From an uncultured Lachnobacterium sp. (GTDB lineage Bacteria; Bacillota; Clostridia; Lachnospirales; Lachnospiraceae), in assembly GCA_900546625.1 (NCBI GenBank), contig URDU01000001.1:1-64000 (forward strand): a stretch of 64,000 bases of DNA, read 5' to 3'. How positions within the stretch are numbered: position 1 is the first letter of the stretch; each line of letters opens with the position of its first letter. The translations under genes and the position numbers were made by a program. The notes under the pieces are model-generated. The model did no database searches, was not told the origin of the DNA, and saw nothing but the letters and a program-made list of their open reading frames with translations. This document shows, piece by piece, positions 42,478 to 51,501 of this stretch.

Positions 42478-44331
42478 ATGAATTTTAACAAAGCCCAGCT
42501 TGGCGCCATCGAACATAAGGATGGCGCTATGCTTGTTTTAGCGGGACCGGGTTCAGGTAAGACCGCAGTTATCACACACAGGACTAAAAACTTAATAACA
42601 AAGCATCATGTCAAGCCTTCTGAGATTTTGGTAATCACCTTTACCAAGGCGGCTGCAAATGAGATGAAGGAGCGTTTTAATGCATTGATGGACGGCGAGA
42701 GGGTGAATGTATCTTTTGGTACCTTTCATGCTGTCTTTTTTACGATACTCAAATATGCATATCGCTTCACGAGTGCCAATATTGCTGATGAGTCTGTGAG
42801 GTACGGCTTTATCAGGGAAATTCTGTCCTACTACCGCCTTGAATATAAGGATGAGAACGAGTTTATAGGCAATCTGCTTGCGGAAATCAGTCTGATCAAG
42901 AACAGCCGCATCGATATAGAAAATTTTTATTCTGGAGTGTGCGGTGAGGAAATATTCAGGGATATTTACAAAAAATATGAGACAAGGCTTAAGGAAAACA
43001 GGCTCATTGATTTTGATGATATGCTTTCATATACCTATGAGCTGTTTAAGGAGAGGCCTGATATACTGGCATTGTGGCAGAACAAGTATAAGTACATACT
43101 GATTGATGAGTTTCAGGATATTAACCGTCTGCAGTATGAGATTATAAAAATGCTCGCCGCTCCACAGAATAATCTGTTTATTGTAGGTGATGATGATCAG
43201 TCCATATACCGCTTCAGAGGATCAAAGCCGGAGATAATGCTTGGGTTTGAGAAGGACTATCCTGATGCAAAGAGAATCCTTTTAGATACTAATTACAGAT
43301 GTGGCAGATATATAGTGGAGACCTCGTTGAATCTCATCTCTCACAACAAGGAGAGGTTTGATAAGAAAATTATTGCGGCAAGTAAATCAAAGGTGCCGGT
43401 TACGTTTGCTGATTTTGAAAACAGAAGAGATGAAAATATTTTTCTTATACGCGATTTAGATAAAAAGATAAAGGCAGGAGCTGTATTCAGCGACTTTGCC
43501 GTACTTTTCAGGACAAATACCCAGCCAAGACAGCTCATAGAACAGCTTATGAGCTACAATATCCCATTCAAAACAAAGGATAATATTCCTAATATATATG
43601 AGCACTGGATTGCCAGAGACTTGTTTACATACCAAAGAATTGCAGCCGGCAGCAGGGATAGAGCTGACTTTTTGCAGATTATGAACAGACCAAAGCGGTA
43701 TCTGTCAAGAGACAGCCTGTGCGATGCCACTGTGGCTTTTGACGAGTGGATTAAGCTTTTTGATGAGAAGCCCTGGATAGCCGAGAGAATAGAAAAGCTT
43801 GAGTATGATATGAAGCTTATAAGCAGGATGAATCCGTATGCCAGCATAAACTATATCAGAAGAGGCATAGGCTACGACGACTTTTTATCTGAATATGCCG
43901 AGTATCGGAGTATAAATAAAGAGGATTTGTTTGATATACTGGATGAAATCCAGTCCGGAGCCAAGGGCTTTGCCACCTATGAAGAGTGGTATGAGCATAT
44001 AAAGGAATACACAAAGCAGATGAAACTTATGGCTTTGTCAAAAGACAGCAATCCTAATGCCGTGACACTTGCAACTCTTCACAGCTCAAAGGGGCTTGAG
44101 TTTGAAAATGTGTATATAATTGATGCTAATGAGGGAATAATGCCGTATAAAAAGGCTGTTCTTGAAAAGGACATAGAGGAGGAGCGCAGGCTGTTTTATG
44201 TAGGCATGACCCGAGCAAAGACAAGCTTGTCTGTTTACTCGGTCAAGTCGGTAAACGATAAATCAGCCCAGACCTCCAGGTTTGTCCGTGAGAGTAAAGA
44301 ACCCAGACAAAATAATAGTGGTGATGATTAA
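42478..44331 (+). CDS. UvrD/PcrA-type superfamily 1 DNA helicase (short form)
   Basis: 617-aa ATP-dependent 3'-5' DNA helicase. All main motifs are present: Q motif FNKAQLGAIEH, Walker A AGPGSGKTAVI, motif Ia VITFTKAAANEMKER, DEFQD (motif II), GDDDQSIYRFRG (motif III), TNYRCG (IV), TLHSSKGLEFENVYII (V) and EERRLFYVGMTRAK (VI). It is about 100 residues shorter than PcrA and lacks the C-terminal Tudor-like domain that binds RNA polymerase. It likely serves repair or replication restart. The stop codon shares the palindrome TTAA with that of the convergent DUF1292 gene. Confidence 0.93.
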   Translation: MNFNKAQLGAIEHKDGAMLVLAGPGSGKTAVITHRTKNLITKHHVKPSEILVITFTKAAANEMKERFNALMDGERVNVSFGTFHAVFFTILKYAYRFTSANIADESVRYGFIREILSYYRLEYKDENEFIGNLLAEISLIKNSRIDIENFYSGVCGEEIFRDIYKKYETRLKENRLIDFDDMLSYTYELFKERPDILALWQNKYKYILIDEFQDINRLQYEIIKMLAAPQNNLFIVGDDDQSIYRFRGSKPEIMLGFEKDYPDAKRILLDTNYRCGRYIVETSLNLISHNKERFDKKIIAASKSKVPVTFADFENRRDENIFLIRDLDKKIKAGAVFSDFAVLFRTNTQPRQLIEQLMSYNIPFKTKDNIPNIYEHWIARDLFTYQRIAAGSRDRADFLQIMNRPKRYLSRDSLCDATVAFDEWIKLFDEKPWIAERIEKLEYDMKLISRMNPYASINYIRRGIGYDDFLSEYAEYRSINKEDLFDILDEIQSGAKGFATYEEWYEHIKEYTKQMKLMALSKDSNPNAVTLATLHSSKGLEFENVYIIDANEGIMPYKKAVLEKDIEEERRLFYVGMTRAKTSLSVYSVKSVNDKSAQTSRFVRESKEPRQNNSGDD

Positions 44332-44639
44332 ATATCATCAAACATTTCATCATCCAAAAGCTCATCGAATCTATCGGCAGCAGCCTCGTACTCGTCGTCG
44401 GATTCGATGTTTTCAATTCTCGGAAGACCTTCCTCGTCCTCGAAATAGCGATACAGATACACTTCGCCGCTCTCATTCTCGTTGCCATTTTTATCTAACG
44501 GTAGAAGAGCTATGTAATCCTTGTGATCTGCGTCAAAAATAGTGATAATCTTGCATTCGACACTTCCGCCTTCCAGATCAAGTGTCACGCGGATGTCGTC
44601 TGCCTCATCAGGTGTAACAGGTGTTGCTTTTTCTGCCAT
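44328..44639 (-). CDS. DUF1292 (YrzB-like) protein
   Basis: 103-aa very acidic cytoplasmic protein of the DUF1292 family, common in Firmicutes and of unknown function. VTLDLEGGSVECKIITIFDADHKDYIALLPLD followed by EVYLYRYFEDEEGLPRIENIESDDEYE is the family pattern. The tail (DELLDDEMFDDI) is almost all acidic or hydrophobic. AGAGGT precedes the ATG on the minus strand, and an extended -10 TGATATAAT lies about 60 bases upstream. Convergent with the helicase gene, overlapping by four bases. Confidence 0.9.
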   Translation of the reverse strand: MAEKATPVTPDEADDIRVTLDLEGGSVECKIITIFDADHKDYIALLPLDKNGNENESGEVYLYRYFEDEEGLPRIENIESDDEYEAAADRFDELLDDEMFDDI

Positions 44640-44774
44640 ATTGTACCTCTTTCTTTTAGTAATCTAAAGTAAATATTATATTAATCTATTACATTATATC
44701 AAATTATTCTATACAAAAAAAGTCAAAACTAGTATAATAAATAAATACTAGAATTTTTGATTGGATGGTGTTGC

Positions 44775-46637
44775 ATGAAATTTCGATTAACAAAGGGAAA
44801 CTTTTTAAAAACAGGTGCTTATATTGACGGGGATAGTGCGATATTCACCTTTGCGGCAGAAAAAGAGGACGCATGCAGCATTGTTTTACTTGATAAATCA
44901 GGAAATACTGTCTGTGTGCTTGATATACCTGCAGAGTATTCGACCGGCTCTCTTTACTCTGTGAGAGTTCATGGCTTTTGCGGGAATGAGTATGCATATT
45001 ATTTTAAAATTAATGGAAAAAGGTGCATAGATCCTTACGCGACAAGAATCCTCGGCAGGGAAAAATGGAATGATAAAACAAGAAGTGAAAACGACTACGA
45101 AATAGCCTGCGGGATAGATAACTGTGATTTTGACTGGAAAAATGACAGCTTTCCTGAGATTACACGCGACAGAATGAAGCTGTATAAGCTTCATGTAAGA
45201 GGCTTTTCCATGGATGCAGCAGGGGATAAAAAGCATAAGGGTACCTTTGAGGCTGTGTCTGACAGGATAAATTACATCAAGAAATTGGGCTTCACTTCAA
45301 TTCTCCTCATGCCTGTATACGAGTTTGAAGAGATGACAATCCCTGTAAAGCACGATATCCCGGAATATGCAAAGCCAAAGTATTCCATAAGGGATGAGCA
45401 AAGTGTGTCCACAAACAAGCAAAATGACAAGGTCAATTTCTGGGGCTATACCACCGGCAATTATTTTGCCGTAAAAGCATCGTATGCAAGTGACGCTTCA
45501 AATGCCTCCAATGAGCTTAGATGTCTCGTTGAAAGGCTGCATAAAAACGGCATGGAATGTATCGTAGAGATGTATTTCCCTGATAGAACAGACCATAATC
45601 TGATACTCGATGCGCTCAGATACTGGGTCATGAGCTTTCATGTAGACGGTTTTAAGCTTCTTGGGGATAAGCTGCCGGTTACTGCGATAGTGCAGGATGC
45701 CCTTCTTAGCCGTACAAAGATACTCTATGATAGCTTTGATATGTCGGTCGTGCCGCAGAACAGGACATATGAAAATCTCTACATTGACAAGGAGGAGTAT
45801 CAGTTTGCGGCGCGCATGATGTTAAACCATATCAACTGCAATATGTACGAGCTTTTAAACCAGCAGAAAAAGCAGGGGGAGAATGCCGGCTTTATAAACT
45901 ATATATCAAACAACAATGGCTTTACACTGAGCGATTTATTCATGTACAATGACCGTCACAATGAGGCCAATGGCGAGAAAAATGCTGACGGTCCTTCCTG
46001 GAATTTCAGCAATAATTACGGCTGTGAGGGTCCTTCGCGAAAGAGGTTTATCCGTGAGATAAGAAAGCTTAAGTGGAAGGATGCCATGCTTCTTTTATTT
46101 TTGGCACAGGGAGTGCCTATGATCATGGCGGGTGATGAGATCTGCAATTCACAGGACGGCAACAACAATGCCTACTGTCAGGACAATCCTACAGGCTGGG
46201 TAAACTGGTCAAATGAGAAGAGCAGAAGGGAAAATATCAGGTTCTTAACCAGGCTTATCAAATTCAGGGATGAGCATCCTGTTATTTCCTGTCCAAAGCC
46301 GTTTAAATTCAGCGATTACAAGGCTGTGGGGTATCCTGATTTATCCTATCACTGCAAGAATGCCTGGATAGGCGAATGCGATGCCACAAAGCTTTGTGTG
46401 GGTGTGATGTACTGTGGGGATTACAATGAAATTAATAAAGACTATGTATACGTAGCCTACAATTTTTATTCATCCAGGGAGAAACTGGCTCTCCCTAAGC
46501 TAAAGAAAGGAATGAAATGGTATGCAGTCTGCGATTCTGCGCTTAAGGAACCGTTTTATGACACTCCGATGCTGTGTGAAAACCAGCAGTATGCAGATGT
46601 CTCACCGCAGTCGGTATACATCCTCATAGGCAGATAA
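44775..46637 (+). CDS. GH13 isoamylase-like protein with degenerate active site (pseudoenzyme)
   Basis: 620-aa homologue of GH13_11 debranching enzymes (isoamylase/GlgX). The N-terminal CBM48-like part and the C-terminal block (HNEANGEKNADG, FLAQGVPMIMAGDEICNSQDGNNNAYCQDN, GWVNW) are strongly conserved. All four catalytic regions have decayed: region I reads VEMYFPD (Pro269, Asp270 for the Asn-His pair); region II reads HVDGFKLLGD, with Leu296 for the nucleophile Asp and Lys294 for Arg; region III reads YDSFD, with Asp319 for the general-acid Glu; region IV reads SNNNGF, with Asn380-Asn381 for His-Asp. The frame is intact over 1.86 kb, so it is selected and not a pseudogene. It may bind glucan without cutting it. 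ATG 44775 follows GGATGGTG; the frame also opens from TTG 44757. Confidence 0.88.
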   Translation: MKFRLTKGNFLKTGAYIDGDSAIFTFAAEKEDACSIVLLDKSGNTVCVLDIPAEYSTGSLYSVRVHGFCGNEYAYYFKINGKRCIDPYATRILGREKWNDKTRSENDYEIACGIDNCDFDWKNDSFPEITRDRMKLYKLHVRGFSMDAAGDKKHKGTFEAVSDRINYIKKLGFTSILLMPVYEFEEMTIPVKHDIPEYAKPKYSIRDEQSVSTNKQNDKVNFWGYTTGNYFAVKASYASDASNASNELRCLVERLHKNGMECIVEMYFPDRTDHNLILDALRYWVMSFHVDGFKLLGDKLPVTAIVQDALLSRTKILYDSFDMSVVPQNRTYENLYIDKEEYQFAARMMLNHINCNMYELLNQQKKQGENAGFINYISNNNGFTLSDLFMYNDRHNEANGEKNADGPSWNFSNNYGCEGPSRKRFIREIRKLKWKDAMLLLFLAQGVPMIMAGDEICNSQDGNNNAYCQDNPTGWVNWSNEKSRRENIRFLTRLIKFRDEHPVISCPKPFKFSDYKAVGYPDLSYHCKNAWIGECDATKLCVGVMYCGDYNEINKDYVYVAYNFYSSREKLALPKLKKGMKWYAVCDSALKEPFYDTPMLCENQQYADVSPQSVYILIGR

Positions 46638-46641
46638 ACAT

Positions 46642-47244
46642 ATGAAAGCAATAAGACATTTTATAACAATTACACATCACAAGCTTTTAGTCCTGCAGGG
46701 GTGTTTTAAGATAGGGCTTTATAAGCAGGGGCTTCTTCATGACCTGTCAAAATATTCACCGACAGAGTTTCTTGTTGGCTGTAAGTATTATAAGGGGTAT
46801 ATGAGTCCGAATAATGCAGAAAGAGCAGACAGAGGCTATTCATCCGCCTGGCTTCATCATAAGGGGCGCAATAAGCATCATCTGGAGTATTGGATTGACT
46901 ATGCTGTTTCAAAGCCGGGTGACGATAAAGAGCATACCAAAATGGAGGGCATGAAAATGCCAATAAGATATGTCTGTGAGATGTTTATAGACCGTGTGAG
47001 CGCCTCTAAGAATTATCAGAAGGAAAAGTACACCGACAAAAGCGCACTGGAATACTACGAAAAAAGCGTGGATCACTACATGATTCATCCCGATACAAAG
47101 GCAATGCTTGAGTATCTGCTTGTCATGCTCTCTGTAAAGGGAGAGGAATATACGTATCGCTATATAAAGAAAGAGGTTTTAAAGGGGCATATCCCATACG
47201 AAAAGGATAAAATAAATCAACTAGAACAAGGACTTCATGTCTGA
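46642..47244 (+). CDS. DUF5662-family protein
   Basis: 200-aa cytoplasmic protein that I associate with DUF5662. It is rich in His and Asp in positions that suggest a metal-binding helical bundle: FITITHHKLLVLQGC, GLLHDLSKYSPTEFLVG, then AWLHHKGRNKHHLEYWIDYA. The LLHDLSK segment resembles the second His-Asp of an HD-domain. It starts 4 bases after the stop of the pseudo-GH13 gene and is probably translated from the same message. Its 3' end overlaps the convergent pseudouridine synthase gene by 24 bases. Function unknown. Confidence 0.8.
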   Translation: MKAIRHFITITHHKLLVLQGCFKIGLYKQGLLHDLSKYSPTEFLVGCKYYKGYMSPNNAERADRGYSSAWLHHKGRNKHHLEYWIDYAVSKPGDDKEHTKMEGMKMPIRYVCEMFIDRVSASKNYQKEKYTDKSALEYYEKSVDHYMIHPDTKAMLEYLLVMLSVKGEEYTYRYIKKEVLKGHIPYEKDKINQLEQGLHV

Positions 47245-48108
47245 TGGAATATCAGACATGAGGTCCATTTTTTGTCCTGTGACAGGATGTGTAAAAACAA
47301 GACGGCCTGAGTGCAGTGCCTGTCTGGATATATATGTATAGTCCGGATTATATAAAAAGTCGCCTATCAGTGGGAATCCAATATACTTCATATGGACACG
47401 TATCTGGTGAGTGCGTCCGGTAAGGAGCCTTAGCTTGATTAGTGATAAATCATTATCAGGGTTGTATTTAATCCTGATAAAATCGGTTACAGCATATTTG
47501 CCTCGCTTGAAATCAACGCACCGCTCTATTGTGGAAGCGTCTTTTCTTGCAATCGGAGCATTGATGCGCATGCATTTCGGGGTACACCCGCTGCAGATGG
47601 CATAGTAGGTCCTGTGTATGGCACGTTTTGCGACAGCATTGCCGAGTATCCCTCCTGCAAGTGCGTGCTTTGCAACAATTGTAAGCCCTGTGGTATCTCT
47701 GTCCAGTCTGTTAATGCATCTGTATGTAAACGGTTTTTTCTGACTGTCATAGTAGTACATGAGCGCATTTGCAAGTGTATTGTCATGGTTTCCGGCGGAA
47801 GGATGGGCAGGCATGTCAAACGGCTTGTTTATTACGATGATATCTTCATCCTCGTATGCTATATCAAGAGGCAGCTTTACAGGCGTAATATTATCAGAGC
47901 GCTCGTTTTCGACAATGCAGACTGTGATTAAATCGTCCTTGCACAGCTTTTCGTTTGTATAGGCCCATACACCGTTTCTTAGTATGCCATGGTCTGTCTG
48001 CTTAAGCCTTACAAGCACCTGATGTGTGTAGCCATGCTCCTTCAAAAAGCTTTCTATTGTTTTTCCTGTATCATTTTCAGTGATTTTGTAGTCTAATTTT
48101 CTATTCAT
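47221..48108 (-). CDS. RluA/RluD-family pseudouridine synthase
   Basis: 295-aa enzyme that converts uridine to pseudouridine in rRNA or tRNA. An S4-like RNA-binding start (IESFLKEHGYTHQVLVRLKQ) is followed by the catalytic domain: VINKPFDMPAHPSAGNHDNTLANAL, the catalytic Asp in INRLDRDTTGLTIVAKHA, and LLTGRTHQIRVHMKYIGFPLIGD. ATG 48108 (MNRKLDYKITENDTG) is chosen; the frame continues 12 codons upstream but without family similarity. An extended -10 box ends only 7 bases before this ATG, so the message may have almost no leader. Which RNA position is modified cannot be told. Confidence 0.92.
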   Translation of the reverse strand: MNRKLDYKITENDTGKTIESFLKEHGYTHQVLVRLKQTDHGILRNGVWAYTNEKLCKDDLITVCIVENERSDNITPVKLPLDIAYEDEDIIVINKPFDMPAHPSAGNHDNTLANALMYYYDSQKKPFTYRCINRLDRDTTGLTIVAKHALAGGILGNAVAKRAIHRTYYAICSGCTPKCMRINAPIARKDASTIERCVDFKRGKYAVTDFIRIKYNPDNDLSLIKLRLLTGRTHQIRVHMKYIGFPLIGDFLYNPDYTYISRQALHSGRLVFTHPVTGQKMDLMSDIPSDMKSLF

Positions 48109-48115
48109 GGCAAAG

Positions 48116-48124
48116 ATTATATCA
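48116..48124 (-). promoter_or_regulatory. Extended -10 promoter of the pseudouridine synthase gene
   Basis: On the minus strand it reads TGATATAAT, a perfect TGnTATAAT. No clear -35 box. The expected start of transcription falls at the ATG itself. Confidence 0.45.
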
Positions 48125-48178
48125 CAAAATACAGATTTGAACATAATATATTATAAGCAAATAATGGCAGGGTGCTAT

Positions 48179-48799
48179 GTGAATACATTTTTATCACCGC
48201 TTAGTTTGGAGCGTGAGACGGAATGCCTGAAAAAAGTGGCTCAAAATGACAAAGAGGCTAAGGATGAGCTTATATTACACAATATGCGCCTTGTGGCACA
48301 TGTTACAAAAAAATATGCGGTAAGCGAGGATGAGATGGAAGAGCTCATATCCATAGGCACCATAGGCCTGATAAAGGCAGTGTCCTCATTTAAGGCTGAT
48401 TACGGAAACCGTTTTGCAACCTTTGCAATCAGATGCATCGAAAATGAGATTCTGATGCATTTCAGAAGCCGTAAAAAGAGCCGGGGTGATGTGTCCATAT
48501 TTGAACCAATAGGCACTGACAAAGAGGGAAACCAGATTCATCTGGTGGATGTGATTGAGAACGGACAATCTGATGTGGTATCGGATATTGAGGTATCTGA
48601 ATCACTTAAGATTTTAAAGAAAAATATGAGAAGTGTTCTGTCTGACAGAGAATACTATATTATTACAAAACGCTTTGGGCTTGACGGCGAAAAAGAGCTG
48701 ACACAGAGGCAGATTGCAAAAACGCTTGGCATTTCGAGGTCATATGTTTCAAGAATAGAAAAGGCCGGGTTAAAAAAATTACGAAAACTGCTCGAATAG
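48179..48799 (+). CDS. sigK: Sporulation sigma factor SigK (uninterrupted, apparently without pro-sequence)
   Basis: 206-aa late mother-cell sigma factor. FLSPLSLERETECLKKVAQNDKEAKDELILHNMRLVAH, EELISIGTIGLIKAVSSF, ATFAIRCIENEILMHFR and IAKTLGISRSYVSRIEKAGLKKL match SigK regions 1.2-4.2, and FEPIGTDKEGNQIHLVDVI its linker. The gene is not split by a skin element. GTG 48179 is chosen for AGGG 6 bases upstream; it places the start almost where mature Bacillus SigK begins. Upstream in-frame starts (ATG 48164, 48107) have no good site and would not add a typical hydrophobic pro-sequence. The 48107 start would also overlap the divergent rRNA-modification gene. Confidence 0.88.
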   Translation: MNTFLSPLSLERETECLKKVAQNDKEAKDELILHNMRLVAHVTKKYAVSEDEMEELISIGTIGLIKAVSSFKADYGNRFATFAIRCIENEILMHFRSRKKSRGDVSIFEPIGTDKEGNQIHLVDVIENGQSDVVSDIEVSESLKILKKNMRSVLSDREYYIITKRFGLDGEKELTQRQIAKTLGISRSYVSRIEKAGLKKLRKLLE

Positions 48800-48889
48800 G
48801 TGTTTACAAAAGGCAAAAATATGTTATCATAGAGCCATGTCTTTTGTGCATTTGTCTATGCATTTACCCCAATTGGAATAGGAGTATAT

Positions 48890-50425
48890 ATGTACAGTAC
48901 AGTCAGAACGGCTGTTTTGGACGGAATCAGTGCGATTCCGGTACAGGTGGAGGTTGATATTTCAACCGGTATGCCTGTTTTTGATATGGTTGGAAATCTC
49001 ACCTCAGAGGTGAGGGAAGCAAAGGAGCGTGTTAAAACAGCGCTGCACAGCCTTGGGATTGTTTTGCCTGCGAAGCGGATCACGGTAAACCTGTCGCCTG
49101 CAAATATTAAAAAGACAGGAACAGGCTTTGATCTGCCTATAGCTGTCGCTATTTTAACAGCTATGGGAGTAATTGACGCGGAAAGTATAAAGGGGTGTAC
49201 ACTGGCAGGCGAGCTAAATCTAAACGGTGAAATCCTGCCGGTCAGCGGCATACTGCCGATTGTATTTGATGAGTACAACAGAGGCATTGGAAAGTTTATT
49301 ATTCCAAAACAAAATGAAAATGAGGGCAGGCTGGTCTGCGGTGCAAAAATATTTGGAATAAGCCATCTGAATGATGTTATTGCACAGTTTGATGACGCGT
49401 CATTTACCTGTCAGAAAATGAGCGCAGCACATGCGCTGCAGCAAGATGAAAAATACGCCGATTTTTGTGATGTTAACGGACAAAAATTTATTAAAAGAGC
49501 CTGTGAGGTGGCTGCAGGTGGCATGCACAATATACTGCTTGTCGGACCTCCCGGCGCAGGCAAGACAATGATAGCAGAGCGTATGCCGTCCATTCTGCCT
49601 CCTCTTAGTGAAAATGAGAGACTTGAGCTGTCAAAAATATACAGCATCTGCGGTCTTTTGGACAATGACAGCTCCTTAAGGGACAACAGACCCTTTAGAA
49701 ATCCTCACTATTCCGTCACTCAGGCGGCATTAATCGGCGGAGGAACGAGAATCAATCCGGGCGAGATATCGCTTGCACACAATGGCGTTTTGTTTTTGGA
49801 TGAGCTGGCTGAGTTTAAGGGAGGTCTGTTGGATCTGCTAAGGGCTCCGCTTGAGGAGCATTGTATCAGGCTTTCGAGAGCCGGCAGAAACGTGACATAT
49901 CCGGCTAATTTTCTGCTGTTTGGCGCGATGAATCCATGCAGCTGCGGCTATTATCCCGATATGCAAAGGTGCCGCTGCTCAGAGCCTACCCTGCGCAGGT
50001 ATTTTGATAAGGTATCGCAGCCTATAATAGACAGGATTGATATATGTGTGGAGGCGTCACCTCTTAGCTTTGAGGATATAAACAGTACTACAACCAATGA
50101 ATCGTCTGCGGATATCAGAAAGCGTGTTATGCACTGCCACGAGCTTCAAAAGGAGAGGTTTAAAGACGAGGGCTTTTCGTATAACTCAAAGATATCTACC
50201 GACAAGCTGGAAAAATACTGCTTCCTTGGCGGTCGTGAGAAAAGCTACATGGAAAATATGTTTGACAAGCTTGGACTGACAGCGCGCACATACCACAAGA
50301 TACTTAAGGTTGCACGTACTATAGCTGATCTGGATGGCTGCGAAAACATAAAGACAAAGCATCTGAACGAAGCCATATGCTACAGAAGCATCAATGAGAA
50401 GTTCTGGGGAGGTGCTGTTTCATGA
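48890..50425 (+). CDS. comM: YifB/ComM-family Mg-chelatase-like AAA+ ATPase
   Basis: 511-aa AAA+ protein. ComM is a hexameric helicase that drives branch migration during natural transformation; the family is widespread also in bacteria not known to be competent. The N-terminal Lon-protease-like domain (AVLDGISAIPVQVEVDISTGMPVFDMVG) precedes the ATPase core with Walker A VGPPGAGKTMIAERM, Walker B VLFLDELAEF, LRAPLEEHCIRLSR and PANFLLFGAMNPCSCGYY. The C-terminal Mg-chelatase domain ends with DLDGCENIKTKHLNEAICYRS. ATAGGAG lies 5-6 bases before the ATG. It overlaps dprA by four bases (ATGA). Confidence 0.94.
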   Translation: MYSTVRTAVLDGISAIPVQVEVDISTGMPVFDMVGNLTSEVREAKERVKTALHSLGIVLPAKRITVNLSPANIKKTGTGFDLPIAVAILTAMGVIDAESIKGCTLAGELNLNGEILPVSGILPIVFDEYNRGIGKFIIPKQNENEGRLVCGAKIFGISHLNDVIAQFDDASFTCQKMSAAHALQQDEKYADFCDVNGQKFIKRACEVAAGGMHNILLVGPPGAGKTMIAERMPSILPPLSENERLELSKIYSICGLLDNDSSLRDNRPFRNPHYSVTQAALIGGGTRINPGEISLAHNGVLFLDELAEFKGGLLDLLRAPLEEHCIRLSRAGRNVTYPANFLLFGAMNPCSCGYYPDMQRCRCSEPTLRRYFDKVSQPIIDRIDICVEASPLSFEDINSTTTNESSADIRKRVMHCHELQKERFKDEGFSYNSKISTDKLEKYCFLGGREKSYMENMFDKLGLTARTYHKILKVARTIADLDGCENIKTKHLNEAICYRSINEKFWGGAVS

Positions 50426-51501
50426 GGTTTAAATACTGGCTCACAGGCCTTACGGAAATAAGCAATGCAAAGAAAAAGCTTTTATTTGACTGCGATATAA
50501 CGGCGGAAAAGCTGTTTTTTATGCCAAAAAACGAGCTTTTTGATATTTTGTTTTTCACAGATGATGACAGAAAAATAATCCTTGAATCAAGGGCTTCCTA
50601 TGATGTGGAGAATGAATGGATATTATTTCAGCAGAAGGATATAGGCTTTGTAACAATTGAGGATGAGGCTTATCCGGACAAGCTTAGAAACATACACAAT
50701 CCGCCGTATGGCCTATTTTACATAGGCGCTCTTCCCGACAAATCAAGAAAAAGTGTCTCTATAGTCGGAGCCCGGGGCAGAAGTGCATATGGCTGTGAGG
50801 TGGCAAAGGCACTGGCAGCAGCACTTTCAAGGCAGGGAATACAGATAATAAGCGGCATGGCAAGAGGAATAGACAGAGACGCCCACATGGGGTGCCTGGA
50901 GGCTTGTGGAAACACATATGCAGTCCTTGGCTCGGGAGCCGATATCTGTTATCCTAAAGAAAACCGCTTTTTGTATGATAAAATAAAGCTCTCCGGAGGA
51001 ATAATCAGTGAGCTTATGCTGGGAACAGACCCGCAAAAAATGTTTTTTCCGATGAGAAACAGAATAATTTCCGGGTTATCCGATATAGTAGTTATAGTCG
51101 AGGCAAAAAAGAGAAGCGGGTCACTTATTACGGCTGATTTAGCTATGGAGCAGGGAAAGGACGTATATGTCATTCCGGGGCGTATCACAGACACCTTAAG
51201 CTATGGCTGCAACAGCCTGATTAAGCAGGGTGCAGATATTATTTATAATATTGATGAATTTGTCTCAGACATTACAATGACTGGGTTTACAGAGTGCACA
51301 CAGATGGATTTCAGAAAAAATATACTTGATAAAAAAGAAGCATTGGTGTATAGTTTACTCGATTTTTGTCCTATCGCAATCGGGACATTGTCTCAAAAAG
51401 TGCCGTATGAATTATCGGAACTATTTGAATTATTAGAGAATCTTATACAAAAAGGATTTGTTAAGGAGACAATTCCAAATTACTATATAAGGAGTTTATA
51501 A
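50422..51501 (+). CDS. dprA: DNA-processing protein DprA (Smf)
   Basis: 359-aa protein that binds incoming single-stranded DNA and loads RecA during transformation; also kept by many non-competent bacteria. The Rossmann-like core has SIVGARGRSAYGCEVAKAL, IISGMARGIDRDAH, VLGSGADICYPKEN and FPMRNRIISGLSDIVVIVEA, and then KKRSGSLITADLAMEQGKDVYVIPG. A C-terminal winged-helix part (VYSLLDFCPIAIGTLSQKVPYE) is retained. It lies between comM and topA in a coupled operon, with a four-base overlap upstream and one base downstream. Confidence 0.96.
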   Translation: MRFKYWLTGLTEISNAKKKLLFDCDITAEKLFFMPKNELFDILFFTDDDRKIILESRASYDVENEWILFQQKDIGFVTIEDEAYPDKLRNIHNPPYGLFYIGALPDKSRKSVSIVGARGRSAYGCEVAKALAAALSRQGIQIISGMARGIDRDAHMGCLEACGNTYAVLGSGADICYPKENRFLYDKIKLSGGIISELMLGTDPQKMFFPMRNRIISGLSDIVVIVEAKKRSGSLITADLAMEQGKDVYVIPGRITDTLSYGCNSLIKQGADIIYNIDEFVSDITMTGFTECTQMDFRKNILDKKEALVYSLLDFCPIAIGTLSQKVPYELSELFELLENLIQKGFVKETIPNYYIRSL

